A DNA stretch of 64,000 nucleotides from Geothrix sp. 21YS21S-2 (GCF_030846775.1 NZ_CP132910.1:3258001-3322000), one strand, 5' to 3'; counted from the first letter of the stretch, positions 25,500-34,590 are shown. Notes: generated by a model not told the origin, from the sequence alone. Made by a program: numbers and translations.

Positions 25500-27440
25500 T
25501 CAGGGCCGGAACGCCATCCCATCCTCCAGGAGGGAGCGCACCAGGGCGCGGTCCTTCCGCCAGGCCGCCTCCGCCGCCCCGAGCTCGTCTGGCCCGAAGA
25601 AGGCATCCTTCCGCCGTTCCTCCACCCGGAGCCGCAGGACGCGGCCGTCCGGCTCCAGGGCCGCCTTCCAGGAGAGGACCCGGAAGCTCGTCTCCCCCGC
25701 GGCCTCGGCCAGGATGGGGCGGACCGCCGCCGGCAGCTCCAGGGTCGCGTCCAGCACGACCGTGCCTGTGCGCCGGGACACCACCGGAAGCTGGCGCTTC
25801 CTCCCCGCCGGCGCGAAGGCCGGAGGCAGTCCCGGCAGTCCCAGGGGCGTGCGCAGCACCCACGCCGAACCTTGCTGCCCAAGCGCCCCCGGGCCCGAGA
25901 GCTTGAGGGTGACGCCGAAGGGCCGCTCCAGGTCCAGGGGATCCCCCAGCTCAAGGACCTCGACCTTCCCGTTGATGGCCTGGTCCAGGACCTCCGCCTC
26001 CACGTACGCCCGGAAATCCGCGCGGGTCAGGGCCTGGGCCCGGCTCCGGAGCCCCCAGAGGCCTCCGGTCTCCAGGAGCCGGGCCTCGCCCGCGAGCCCG
26101 CCCGAGGCGTCCACGGTTCCCTTGAGCGTGACGGTCACGGCTCCGGCCATCACCGCACCGGCCGGCACGGCAGCCCACTGGCCGCCCCCTGGCAGGCAGA
26201 TGAGAAGCTTTCCGTCCCGGTGCGCCGGCCCCAGCCGCCCCAGGGGCGTAAAGGGATCCGTGGGGTCCACCAGCAGGAACCGCCCTTTGGGGGTGACCAC
26301 CTCCGCCTCCAGGCCCAGCGGCGTCTCCAGGCGCAGCGCCGCAACCACGTGGTCGAAGGTGTCCCGCGCGGGCCCCGCGATCTCAGCGTCCAGCACGGGT
26401 CCCACCTGCATGCGCGCCAGCACGGGAAACCCCTCGAACCCCGCCGCCCGGGCCTGGGCCAGGAAGAGGCAGGTCAGGTCCTTGCAGTCGCCGTAACCCT
26501 TGCGCGCCACCTCCACCGAGGTCTCCGGGACGTTGGAGCGCTCCGGGGAAAGATAGACCTGCTTGTAAACCAGATCCCGCCCCAGCCGCCTCCAGATGGC
26601 CTGGAGCCCCGCCAGCCCCTGACCCGCGCCGGGCACGGGCAGCACCTTGGGAGCGAAGATCCCCTGGTACCAGCCCGCCAGGCTGTCCCAGGAGGCCAGG
26701 ATCCCCGTGCCTGCCCAGCTCGGGTCGAGGAAGCGCACCTCCACCGCCGGCAACTGGCGGTGGGGGAAGGGGCTGGCCGGCTCGGCCAGGGGCTGGGCCG
26801 GCACCTGGGCCACCCGCACCGCGGCGCCGCCCTGCCCGGCCGGAAGCCAGGGCTGGAAGCGCAGCCTGCGCACCTGGATCCCGACCCCGTCGCCGGCGGA
26901 GGCCTCGAGCTCCCAGCGTCTTACGGGGTGGGTCTCCATCACCGGGCAGGTCCACGGATCCTTCAGGGAGGTGAACGCCTCCTCCACCTCGAAGGCCACC
27001 AGGCTGCCCTCGGTGGCCCGGCGCAGCTGGGCCACCTGGGCCGTCCTGCGGTCGAAGGAGGCCTCCGCCGTATCCCCGAAGGTGGCCTTGTCGCGACCTT
27101 CCAGCTTCACCAGCTCGCCGTCCGGCCTGAGGTTCCAGCCCTTCAGCTCCCGGATCCGCGAGGCGCCCTCCAGCAGCCCCCGCCGCACGAAGCCCGCCTC
27201 CTCCAGCCCCCGGCCCCGGAGGATCTTCACCAGGCGGAACTCCCGGATGCGCACCTCCCCGTTCCCCGCGTAGGCCAGTTCCCGGCGCGACAGGAGCACC
27301 CAGGCCTCGGCCCCCGCAGGCGGCGTCTCCAGGGCCGCCTCCCGGGCCGGGGCCTGGGCCCAGCCCGGCAGCCGGCCCAGATCCGGAACCGCCGCGGCGG
27401 CCTGGAAAAGGCAGAGCGCGACCAGGCCCAGGGCCCTCAT
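25500..27440 (-). CDS. DUF3857/transglutaminase-like exported protein with intact Cys-His-Asp triad
   Basis: 646 residues. The start ATG overlaps the stop of the upstream partner gene (ATGA), and begins with a signal peptide (MRALGLVALCLFQAAAA). An N-terminal DUF3857-like beta domain (about 40-240) is followed by a transglutaminase-like core with GYGDCKD (Cys319), DTFDHVV (His364) and LLVDPTDPF (Asp392), spaced as in active cysteine enzymes. A beta-rich domain completes it. Such proteins are common beside cell-envelope genes, but their substrates are unknown. It probably acts in the periplasm together with the coupled partner, which lacks the Cys. Confidence 0.82.
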   Translation of the reverse strand: MRALGLVALCLFQAAAAVPDLGRLPGWAQAPAREAALETPPAGAEAWVLLSRRELAYAGNGEVRIREFRLVKILRGRGLEEAGFVRRGLLEGASRIRELKGWNLRPDGELVKLEGRDKATFGDTAEASFDRRTAQVAQLRRATEGSLVAFEVEEAFTSLKDPWTCPVMETHPVRRWELEASAGDGVGIQVRRLRFQPWLPAGQGGAAVRVAQVPAQPLAEPASPFPHRQLPAVEVRFLDPSWAGTGILASWDSLAGWYQGIFAPKVLPVPGAGQGLAGLQAIWRRLGRDLVYKQVYLSPERSNVPETSVEVARKGYGDCKDLTCLFLAQARAAGFEGFPVLARMQVGPVLDAEIAGPARDTFDHVVAALRLETPLGLEAEVVTPKGRFLLVDPTDPFTPLGRLGPAHRDGKLLICLPGGGQWAAVPAGAVMAGAVTVTLKGTVDASGGLAGEARLLETGGLWGLRSRAQALTRADFRAYVEAEVLDQAINGKVEVLELGDPLDLERPFGVTLKLSGPGALGQQGSAWVLRTPLGLPGLPPAFAPAGRKRQLPVVSRRTGTVVLDATLELPAAVRPILAEAAGETSFRVLSWKAALEPDGRVLRLRVEERRKDAFFGPDELGAAEAAWRKDRALVRSLLEDGMAFRP

Positions 27441-29428
27441 TTCGCGGCTTCCGCCGACTTCTCCAGGGTGATCTCCGGGTAGACCACCGCCCGCACCGCC
27501 TGCAGGTAGTCCTTGAGGGACCCGTAGGCGGCGGGAAGGTTGTACGCGGAGAGGGTGCTGGCCTTCATGCGCGCCGTGAGGTCCCCGCTGTCGGGGTCCT
27601 GGCGCACCTCCAGCGTGACCGTGCCCCACTGGGTGGACTTGATGCGAACGACGGGGGCCGCCAGGATGTAGCCCCGGGGCACCTTGACCGTGCTCTGGGC
27701 CTCCTGGATGCCCAGGTAGGGCAGGATGATGGGATCCATCCGCTGCGCAGGCAGCGAAGCGGGGAGGTACAGCGCCGCGTCCATCCCCGGGAAGGGGTTC
27801 ACCTTGAGGATCCGCCCCGGCTCCACCGGCAGGGTGGCCTCGGCAGTGCAGGCCAGGGGCCGGGTCACATCCAGGGCATGGGCCACTTCCGCCCGTGACA
27901 CCGTCAGCCCGCCCTTCTCCAGGGTCCCCTTGAACCACGCTTCCCGCTGGGTCGGCGACTGCTTGCCCAGCGTCCTGCGCGCCAGGAGGGCGGAGGCCCC
28001 CGTGAAGGCCGCCTCCACCCGGACCCTGGCAACCTCCTCCGTCAGGTCCACCTGGTAGGTGAAGGTCCGCCCGTTGGAGCTCGCCGGGGCGAACCGGATC
28101 TCCTGGAATCCGGCCTTCCAGGTGACCCCGTCGAAGGTCAGCGCCTTGGTGCCCTGGTAGTAGTAGGGCACCTCGCCAGGCGGCACCATCCGGCCCAGGG
28201 GATCCAGCCACAGGACCGGCTGCCCGGGCTCCTCCACCCCCAGCAGGTAGTGGGTGAACTGGTACGGCGTGCGCACTTCGGGATTGACCACCCACTGCCT
28301 CCGGTCGGCCACCATGGCCACCTTGGGCTGGAGCCCCTCGTCCAGCAGCACATGGAACAGGACCTTCACCATGCCGCCGTCGTTCACGAACCCCGTCTTG
28401 GCCGCGTAGTTCAGGTTCGAGACCCCCGCCTCGTCCACCGCGTGCCGGGCCAAGGGATCGGGCTTTTCGTCGTACAGCAGCTGGTCGAGGTTCACCATCC
28501 GCCTGGAAAGGCGCTCGGCGATGAGCCGGGCCCGCTCCCGGGGCCCGCCCGTCAGGTCCTTGCGGACCTCAGCCGAGAACGCGCGGTAGGCCTCCCCCTT
28601 GGCGACCTTCTCCAGGAACCAGTGCTTGTAGGCGAGGTCCACGACCTTCTGCCAGTACTCCACCGCCGGCCCCTTGGCCAGGTAGGCCAGGCCGTCGATG
28701 GGCCGGTAGAAGAGCACCTTGGGCACCGGGCGGTGCACCTCCAGGGAGAAGGGCGCCTGGGGCAGGGCCGGCAGGTTCCGGAACAGGTAGGTCGACCCCA
28801 TGGCCCCCGAGCCCTCCACCATGTCATACCCGCTTGTCGAGAAGAACAGGAAGGGCCACCCGATCTCCTTGGCGCGCTGCACCATGGCCACCTTCGTGGG
28901 GTATGCGGAACCCAGGCTCCAGAAATGGAAATCGCCGCAACGCACGGGCAGCGTCCCCTTGTCCTGGAGGGACATCCGGCTCAGTTCCGCCTTTCCCCGT
29001 TCCGTGGCCTCGCGCCAGCGCACCTCCACCACGCAGTCCGCCGTCACTCCCGGAGGGATCAGCACCCCTTCGTTCACCGACCCGTCCACGGTGGAAACCA
29101 CCTTGCGCACCAGGAAGTCCTCCCGCCTGCCGATGGCCTGCACCTTCCCGTCCGGCTGCGTAACCTGGCCCTCGAGCGAGAGGAGATCCGGCGGCAGATC
29201 CGTGAATTCCACCGCGGCCATCCCCGCCTGGCTGAGGATCCGCACCCGGATCGTCTGCTCGAGGTAGTTGGGCTGGAAATCGAGCTTGCGCTCCAGGATG
29301 ACGGCCCCCCCCGCCACCAGGGCCGGATCGCCCTTCATGGCCCAGGTTTCGTTGGGGATCGGTGCCCATCTCGCCCCCGCCAGCGGCAGGGCAAGGAAGG
29401 AGAGGAACAGAAGGGCAGTCCGTTTCAT
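27437..29428 (-). CDS. DUF3857/transglutaminase-like exported protein lacking the catalytic Cys
   Basis: 663 residues from the ATG at 29428, with GAGG five bases upstream; signal peptide MKRTALLFLSFLALPLAGA. The layout resembles the downstream partner: DUF3857-like N-terminal domain, transglutaminase-like core, C-terminal beta domain. At the core, the GxCxD motif of the partner reads GFVND here, so the catalytic Cys position is Val348. A His (FTHYLLG) and Asp (LWLDPLGR) remain. It is probably a non-enzymatic partner or binding protein made with the active paralogue, from an overlapping stop/start. Confidence 0.8.
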   Translation of the reverse strand: MKRTALLFLSFLALPLAGARWAPIPNETWAMKGDPALVAGGAVILERKLDFQPNYLEQTIRVRILSQAGMAAVEFTDLPPDLLSLEGQVTQPDGKVQAIGRREDFLVRKVVSTVDGSVNEGVLIPPGVTADCVVEVRWREATERGKAELSRMSLQDKGTLPVRCGDFHFWSLGSAYPTKVAMVQRAKEIGWPFLFFSTSGYDMVEGSGAMGSTYLFRNLPALPQAPFSLEVHRPVPKVLFYRPIDGLAYLAKGPAVEYWQKVVDLAYKHWFLEKVAKGEAYRAFSAEVRKDLTGGPRERARLIAERLSRRMVNLDQLLYDEKPDPLARHAVDEAGVSNLNYAAKTGFVNDGGMVKVLFHVLLDEGLQPKVAMVADRRQWVVNPEVRTPYQFTHYLLGVEEPGQPVLWLDPLGRMVPPGEVPYYYQGTKALTFDGVTWKAGFQEIRFAPASSNGRTFTYQVDLTEEVARVRVEAAFTGASALLARRTLGKQSPTQREAWFKGTLEKGGLTVSRAEVAHALDVTRPLACTAEATLPVEPGRILKVNPFPGMDAALYLPASLPAQRMDPIILPYLGIQEAQSTVKVPRGYILAAPVVRIKSTQWGTVTLEVRQDPDSGDLTARMKASTLSAYNLPAAYGSLKDYLQAVRAVVYPEITLEKSAEAAK

Positions 29429-29596
29429 CAGAGCCTCGGATCGGGTTGGGATTATCGACAAGTTTCCCATCCCTACCGTTTGGCCGTAAAGCTATTCCGG
29501 GCGCAGCGCGACCATGGCGTCGATGAAGAGGAAAAACCCCTTCGAGTTCCAGGACAGCCTCAATAGGCCACCTTTGGCCCCCCACGCGGGAAAAGC

Positions 29597-29620
29597 GAAA
29601 GGCCCTCTCGAGGGCCTTTT
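29597..29620. terminator. Rho-independent terminator after tRNA-Phe (bidirectional-looking)
   Basis: AAAGGCCCT and AGGGCCTTTT form a perfect stem around a four-base loop; T-runs flank it on both strands. It lies just past the 3' end of the tRNA gene on the minus strand, and would separate the tRNA from the DUF3857 pair. The other bases between 29429 and 29637 show no gene. Confidence 0.8.
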
Positions 29621-29637
29621 CACATCCTTGATTCGTT

Positions 29638-29713
29638 TGGTGCCCGGAGACGGATTTGAACCGCCGACACATGGATTTTCAGTCCATTGCTCTACCAACT
29701 GAGCTATCCGGGC
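29638..29713 (-). tRNA. tRNA-Phe (GAA), CCA encoded
   Basis: The minus strand folds as a full cloverleaf: acceptor GCCCGGA/TCCGGGC, D-arm GCTC...GAGC, anticodon stem ATGGA/TCCAT with loop CTGAAAA (anticodon GAA at about 29678-29680), and T-arm with GTTCAAATC. The discriminator A is followed by an encoded CCA at 29638-29640. It is a single-gene unit with its own promoter and terminator. Confidence 0.97.
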
Positions 29714-29723
29714 CTAGCGTTCC

Positions 29724-29751
29724 ATCGTATCAGGCCCCCCCGAGTTTTCAA
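29724..29751 (-). promoter_or_regulatory. Promoter of the tRNA-Phe gene
   Basis: On the minus strand TTGAAA (29746-29751) and TACGAT (29724-29729) are 16 bases apart. The -10 box ends ten bases before the first tRNA nucleotide, the spacing expected for a directly transcribed tRNA. Confidence 0.65.
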
Positions 29752-29801
29752 GTGCGAAACCTGCGCTGGTCGGGCATGCTTGAATGTTCGGAGTGTCTTC
29801 C

Positions 29802-30479
29802 ATGGCTGCCAATAGCAAAAACAAGGTCATCCAGGTCCAGAAGCCGGCCCAGAGCCTGCAGGCCTTCCAGAAGAAGGTCGCGTCGGGCGAGGACATCCAG
29901 ACCGGCCTGCTCAGGCCCATGCTCATCACGGCGGGCGTCGTGCTTGGCCTCGGGGTCGTGGTGTTCGGGTTCAGGTACTGGCGCGCGGCGGGCATCGAGC
30001 GGCACGAGAGCGAGCTGGCCAATCTCCAGCTCGAGGTCTCGGGCGACAGCACGGAGCCGGTCCCCGCGGCCGAGGTCGAGAAGCGCATGCGGGAGAAGCT
30101 GCCGCAGCTGGAGGCCCTGGCGCGCAATGCCCCGGGCTCCGAGAAGGCCACCACCGAGGGCATCCTGGCGTCCTGGAAGCTCCAGCTGGATGGCAAGGGC
30201 GAAATCCCGGCCGTGGCCGGGGACGCCTGGGGCAAGCTGCGCCTGGCCCAGAAACAGGTCGCCATGGGGCAGGGCGCCGAAGCCCTGGCCACCCTGGGCG
30301 CGCTCCGGAAGGACGCCGATCCTGACCAGTCCTGGGCGCCCGTTTTCTGGACGACCCTCCTGGACGCGGACCGTCTCAAGGGCGACCGCACCCAGGCCCT
30401 CAAGGATTTCGCGGACTACAAGGCCCGTTTCAAGACCCAGGCCGACCCCGCCGTGGAGCGCATGCTCCAGGGCGTCTAG
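29802..30479 (+). CDS. Single-pass membrane protein, YfgM/TPR-like
   Basis: 225 residues from the ATG at 29802, with GGAG at 29790-29793 eight bases upstream (an in-frame ATG at 29784 lacks this). About 40 cytosolic N-terminal residues, one membrane helix (LITAGVVLGLGVVVFGF, about 44-61), then an Ala/Leu-rich helical domain that looks like degenerate tetratricopeptide repeats (LRLAQKQVAMGQGAEAL, RTQALKDFADY). The layout resembles YfgM, a periplasmic chaperone partner of SecYEG, but identity is too weak to name it. Confidence 0.7.
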   Translation: MAANSKNKVIQVQKPAQSLQAFQKKVASGEDIQTGLLRPMLITAGVVLGLGVVVFGFRYWRAAGIERHESELANLQLEVSGDSTEPVPAAEVEKRMREKLPQLEALARNAPGSEKATTEGILASWKLQLDGKGEIPAVAGDAWGKLRLAQKQVAMGQGAEALATLGALRKDADPDQSWAPVFWTTLLDADRLKGDRTQALKDFADYKARFKTQADPAVERMLQGV

Positions 30480-30545
30480 GCCCATTCGAATCGGGGGAGG
30501 GGGCCCGGCGGACCGGGTCCCGGTCCCCGCGCGGAGGTACCAGCC

Positions 30546-31838
30546 ATGAGAATGTACGATCTCATCTACACGAAGAAGACCGGCGGGAAGCTCAGCCCCG
30601 AGCAGATCGCCTATTGGGTGGAAGGCGCCGCCCGCGGCACCGTGCCCGACGAGCAGAGCGCGGCCCTCCTCATGGCCATCTGCTGGCGCGGCATGGACGT
30701 GGAGGAGACCCTCGCCCTCACCCTGGGCATGCGGGACTCCGGCGACAAGGTGAACCTCGCCTCGGTGCCCGGCGTGAAGGTGGACAAGCACTCCACCGGC
30801 GGCGTGGGCGACAAGACGACCTTGATCCTCGGCCCCATCGTGGCCTCCTGCGGCATTCCCTGCGCCATGTTCAGCGGCCGCGGCCTGGGCCACACCGGCG
30901 GCACCGTGGACAAGTACGCGGCCATCCCCGGCCTCAAGGTGGAGCTGAGCCAGGACGAGTTCCGGCAGAGCCTGCGCGACACGGGCTTCGCCAACAGCGC
31001 CCAGACCGGCGACATCACCCCCGCGGACCGCAAGCTCTACGCCCTGCGCGACGTCACCGCCACCGTGGAGTCCATTCCCCTCATCACCGCCAGCATCATG
31101 TCCAAGAAGCTCGCCGGCGGCTCCGACGCCCTGGTGCTGGACGTGAAGTGCGGCGGCGGCGCCTTCATGAAGACGCTGGACGACGCCCGCACCCTGGCCC
31201 AGAGCATGGTCGCCGTCGGCCAGGCCCACGGCATGAAGATCAAGGCCCTCATCACCCGCATGGAGGAACCCCTGGGCCGCGCCATCGGCAACGCCATGGA
31301 GGTGATCGAGTCCGTGGAGATCCTCAAGGGGATGCACGCCGGGTCCGACCTGGCGAAGATGAGCTTCCGCCTCGCCGCCGAGATGCTGATCCTGGGCGGT
31401 GCCGCCGCCGACCTCGCCGCGGCCGAGGCCCTCGTGGCCGACAGCATCGCATCCGGCCGGGCCATGGCCACCTACCGCACGTGGGTCGCCGCCAACGGCG
31501 GGAACCCCAAGGCCCTGGACGACTTCAGCCTCCTGCCCGGCGCCGCCCACAGCGTGGACATCCTGGCCGAGACCACCGGCTACATCCACGCCATGGACAG
31601 CCGCAGCCTGGGCATCAAGGCCATGGAGATGGGCGGCGGGCGCTCCTCCAAGGACGACGTGCTGGATCTGGGGATCGGCATCGAGGTGCACGCCAACGTG
31701 GGCGACAAGGTCGAGAAGGGCATGAAGATCCTCACCCTTCACCACAACGGCAAGACCGGGAACCCGCTGCCCGCCGGCTGGATCGACATCCAGGCCGCGC
31801 CCGTGGCCAAGGCCCCCTGGCTTTTGGAAACTATTTAG
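30546..31838 (+). CDS. deoA: Pyrimidine-nucleoside (thymidine) phosphorylase
   Basis: 430 residues, the usual family length. It contains the glycosyltransferase family 3 / thymidine phosphorylase signature (SGRGLGHTGGTVDK), the phosphate-binding KVDKHSTGGVGDKTTL, KKLAGGSDALVLDVKCGGGAFM, and a C-terminal pyrimidine phosphorylase domain. It cleaves thymidine, deoxyuridine or uridine to the base and (deoxy)ribose-1-phosphate in the cytosol. I cannot tell whether it is strict for thymidine or also accepts uridine (Pdp type). Its stop overlaps the converging glutathione peroxidase stop by 8 bases. Confidence 0.95.
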   Translation: MRMYDLIYTKKTGGKLSPEQIAYWVEGAARGTVPDEQSAALLMAICWRGMDVEETLALTLGMRDSGDKVNLASVPGVKVDKHSTGGVGDKTTLILGPIVASCGIPCAMFSGRGLGHTGGTVDKYAAIPGLKVELSQDEFRQSLRDTGFANSAQTGDITPADRKLYALRDVTATVESIPLITASIMSKKLAGGSDALVLDVKCGGGAFMKTLDDARTLAQSMVAVGQAHGMKIKALITRMEEPLGRAIGNAMEVIESVEILKGMHAGSDLAKMSFRLAAEMLILGGAAADLAAAEALVADSIASGRAMATYRTWVAANGGNPKALDDFSLLPGAAHSVDILAETTGYIHAMDSRSLGIKAMEMGGGRSSKDDVLDLGIGIEVHANVGDKVEKGMKILTLHHNGKTGNPLPAGWIDIQAAPVAKAPWLLETI

Positions 31839-32373
31839 CTAGAGCCGCTTCCACCGCCGCCTTCAGTTCCGGGCTGTCCGGCTCCACCTGGCTGGGGAAG
31901 GCCTTGAGCACCTTTCCGTCCTTCCCCACCAGGTACTTGTGGAAATTCCACTTGGGCTCCCCGAAGCCCTCGGTCAGGAACGCGTACACGGGCGCCTTCC
32001 CGGCCCCCTTCACCTCCACCTTCGCCGCCATGGGGAAGGTGACGTGGAACTTCGTGGTGCAGAAGGCCTGGATGGCCTCCGCGCTCCCCGGTTCCTGGCC
32101 TCCGAACTGGTTGCAGGGAAAGCCCACGACGGTGAAGCCCCGGGACCGGTAGGCTTCGTGGAGCTTCTCCAGGCCCGCGTACTGGGGCGTGAAGCCGCAC
32201 TCGCTGGCGACGTTCACGGCCAGCACCACCTTGCCCTTGAGGGCCGCGAGATCCATGGGTTTGCCGTCCAGGCCGGCGACGGTGTACTCGAAGAGGGACA
32301 TGGGTGCCTTTCCTTGGGAGGGGGCGCCGGCCGCCAAGGCCACGCAGATCAGGGGTGCCGCAAGCTTGTGCAT
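31831..32373 (-). CDS. Exported glutathione/thioredoxin peroxidase
   Basis: 180 residues from the ATG at 32373, with GGTGGAG upstream. A cleavable signal peptide (about 1-21) is followed by the GPx fold: NVASECGFT with peroxidatic Cys59 (a Cys, not selenocysteine), FPCNQFGGQEPG with the conserved Gln, and KWNFHKYL with the conserved Trp and Asn. Bacterial enzymes of this type usually take electrons from thioredoxin. It reduces hydroperoxides, here probably in the periplasm. Confidence 0.92.
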   Translation of the reverse strand: MHKLAAPLICVALAAGAPSQGKAPMSLFEYTVAGLDGKPMDLAALKGKVVLAVNVASECGFTPQYAGLEKLHEAYRSRGFTVVGFPCNQFGGQEPGSAEAIQAFCTTKFHVTFPMAAKVEVKGAGKAPVYAFLTEGFGEPKWNFHKYLVGKDGKVLKAFPSQVEPDSPELKAAVEAALAK

Positions 32374-32461
32374 GGGTTCTCCACCCCTATGTGACGCCCC
32401 CGGCCCCTCCCGCGTTACCGCCTTCCGCCGTTTCCGTGGAAACTGGTGGATGAGGTGCATC

Positions 32462-33931
32462 ATGTCCCTGGACTTCCAGAGCTTCCTGACCCGGCTGGAC
32501 GCGCGCGGCGAACTCGCGCGGATCCACGCCGAAGTCGACCCCCACCTGGAGGCCGGCGCCATCGCGGACCGGGTCAGCAAGAGCCCCGGAGGCGGGAAGG
32601 GGCTCCTCTTCGAGAACATCAAGGGCGCCACCATGCCCGTGGCCATGAACGTCTTCGGCAGCCTGCGCCGAATGGAGATGGCCCTGGGCGTGGACGGGGA
32701 CCCCAGGGGCCTGGACGCCGTGGCCGCGCGCATCGAGAAGCTCATCCAGGAAGCCATGCCCAAGCCCGGCGCGAGCTTCCTGGACAAGCTCGCCAAGCTC
32801 CCGGTGCTGGCCGAGGTGGGCGCCTGGATGCCCAAGACCGTGCGCAAGGCAGCCTGCCAGGAGGTCGTGTGGCGCGGCGAGGAGGCCCGCCTTTCGCGGC
32901 TCCCGGTGCTCACCACCTGGCCCGAGGACGGCGGCCCCTTCATCACCCTCGGCCTGAGCCACACCCGCCACAAGAGCGGCCTGCGCAACATGGGCATGTA
33001 CCGCCTCCAGGTCTACGACGACCACACCCTGGGCTTCCACACCCAGCTCCACCATGACGGCGCCCGCGCGCGCCACGGCTACGCCCCCGGGGAGCGCATG
33101 CCCGTGGCCGTGAGCCTGGGCGGCGATCCCGCCCTGTCCTACGCGGCCACCGCGCCCCTGCCGCCCTTCCTCTCGGAGATCATGTTCACCGGCTTCCTGC
33201 GGGGCGAGGGCGTGGAGATGGTGCGCTGCGTCTCCAACGACATGGAGGTGCCCGCGGACTCCGAGATCGTCATCGAGGGCTGGGTCGATCCCGCCGAGCT
33301 TCGCCGCGAAGGCCCCTTCGGGGACCACACCGGCTACTACTCGCTGGCCGACGACTACCCCGTGCTGCACGTGGAAGCCATCACCCACCGCAAGAACCCC
33401 GTGTACCCGGCCACCATCGTGGGCCGCCCCCCCCAGGAGGACGCCTACCTGGGCTTTGCGACGGAACGCATCTTCCTACCTTTGCTGAAGATGGTGCTCC
33501 CCGAAGTGGTGGACATGCACCTGCCCCCCGCCGGCGGCTTCCACAACCTGGCCATCGTGGCCATCCGCAAGGAGTATCCCGGCCACGCCCAGAAGGTCAT
33601 GAACGCCATCTGGGGCACGGGCCAGATGATGTTCACCAAGGGCATCGTGGTGGTCGATGCCGACATCGACCCCCATGACGCCAACGAGGTCCTCTTCCGC
33701 ATCACCAGCAACGTGGACCCCCGCCGGGACCTGCTCTTCACGGACGGCCCCCTGGACGTGCTGGACCACAGCAGCGACCGCTTCGCCTTCGGCAGCAAGG
33801 TGGGCGTCGACGCCACCCGCAAGAGCCTGAAGCTGGACAACTTCCAACGGGAGTGGCCCCGGGACCTGGTGTTCCCGGACGCGATCCTGGAACGGATCGC
33901 CCGGCGCTGGTCCGAGTACGGAGTCTCCTAG
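32462..33931 (+). CDS. UbiD-family prenylated-FMN-dependent decarboxylase
   Basis: 489 residues from the ATG at 32462, six bases after GAGG. UbiD hallmarks are present: DFQSFLTRLDARGEL at the start, GLRNMGMYRLQVYDDHTLG, REGPFGDHTGYY with the catalytic Glu region, and VLFRITSNVDPRRDL near the end. The family removes carboxyl groups from aromatic or unsaturated acids, including 4-hydroxy-3-polyprenylbenzoate in ubiquinone synthesis or a related step in the futalosine menaquinone route. No UbiX-type flavin prenyltransferase is in the window. Substrate not determinable. The gene ends exactly at the edge of a parS site. Confidence 0.92.
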   Translation: MSLDFQSFLTRLDARGELARIHAEVDPHLEAGAIADRVSKSPGGGKGLLFENIKGATMPVAMNVFGSLRRMEMALGVDGDPRGLDAVAARIEKLIQEAMPKPGASFLDKLAKLPVLAEVGAWMPKTVRKAACQEVVWRGEEARLSRLPVLTTWPEDGGPFITLGLSHTRHKSGLRNMGMYRLQVYDDHTLGFHTQLHHDGARARHGYAPGERMPVAVSLGGDPALSYAATAPLPPFLSEIMFTGFLRGEGVEMVRCVSNDMEVPADSEIVIEGWVDPAELRREGPFGDHTGYYSLADDYPVLHVEAITHRKNPVYPATIVGRPPQEDAYLGFATERIFLPLLKMVLPEVVDMHLPPAGGFHNLAIVAIRKEYPGHAQKVMNAIWGTGQMMFTKGIVVVDADIDPHDANEVLFRITSNVDPRRDLLFTDGPLDVLDHSSDRFAFGSKVGVDATRKSLKLDNFQREWPRDLVFPDAILERIARRWSEYGVS

Positions 33932-33947
33932 CGTTCCACGTGGAACA
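33932..33947. other. parS centromere-like site 1 (CGTTCCACGTGGAACA)
   Basis: Exact 14-base core GTTCCACGTGGAAC at 33933-33946, the ParB/Spo0J-binding palindrome known from many bacteria (identical core in Myxococcus). The 16-mer fills the entire gap between the ubiD and ferredoxin stop codons. Confidence 0.9.
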
Positions 33948-34586
33948 TCACTCCCGGGCGTCCACCACGATGGCGGGTTCGGGGGTGGGGCACCCGAAGG
34001 AGCAGAGTCCGCACCCCGTGCAGAAGTCCGGTACGACCTCAGGGTGGGGCAGGGCGCCCTCCTTGGCCTCCCCCATGCGGATGGCCACCCCCGGGTAGGG
34101 GCAGCGGTCCACGCAGGTGGTGCAGGGCTGGCTCGCCTCCCCTTCGCGCTCGTAGGTCAGGCACAGGCGCGGCTTGACCCGGGCGGTGCCCATCTTCACG
34201 GCCGGGGGGCCCTCCAGGACCTGGTCGCCCACCTTCCGCTTGGGCCAAACCAGGGCACCCTCGGGGCAGGCGGTGATGCAGGGCAGGGAGGTGCACAGGA
34301 AGCACGGCATGTTGCGGGTGAGGATGTAGGGGGTCCCCGTGGCCAGGGCCGTCTGGGGCCCGGCCTTCAGGATGGAATCCTGCGGGCAGGCCTCGATGCA
34401 CTTGTCGCACCGGGTGCAGGCCAGCAGGAAATCGAACTCGTCCAGGGCCCCCGGGGGACGCAGCAGGGAGGGCCCGGCCCCCGTCACGGCATCCTCCACC
34501 CGCATGGCCACGAAGCCGGCCATGAGGGTGCCCAGGGACTTGAAGAAGTCCCCCCGGTCATGCGGTTCGTCCAGGTGCTTGGCCAT
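33948..34586 (-). CDS. Polyferredoxin with four [4Fe-4S] motifs (NapG/MauM-like)
   Basis: 212 residues with four Cys clusters: CTRCDKCIEACP (from about residue 57), CFLCTSLPCITACP, CTTCVDRCP and CTGCGLCSFGCP. The pattern resembles the NapG/MauM electron-transfer ferredoxins, but no twin-arginine signal is evident (start MAKHLDEPHDRGDFFKSLG), so it is probably cytosolic or membrane-peripheral. It would pass electrons between a quinol or hydride donor and an unidentified partner; no nap or other reductase gene is adjacent. It is followed on the minus strand by the converging ubiD gene across a parS site. Confidence 0.85.
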   Translation of the reverse strand: MAKHLDEPHDRGDFFKSLGTLMAGFVAMRVEDAVTGAGPSLLRPPGALDEFDFLLACTRCDKCIEACPQDSILKAGPQTALATGTPYILTRNMPCFLCTSLPCITACPEGALVWPKRKVGDQVLEGPPAVKMGTARVKPRLCLTYEREGEASQPCTTCVDRCPYPGVAIRMGEAKEGALPHPEVVPDFCTGCGLCSFGCPTPEPAIVVDARE

Positions 34587-34590
34587 GGTC

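Noticed and set aside
29492-29702. Short open frames crossing the tRNA-Phe gene on both strands
   Set aside because: Their peptides (e.g. GDGFEPPTHGFSVHC) are the well-known translation of tRNA genes, not proteins.
31831-32373. Selenocysteine in the glutathione peroxidase
   Set aside because: The peroxidatic position is an ordinary Cys codon; no in-frame TGA occurs.
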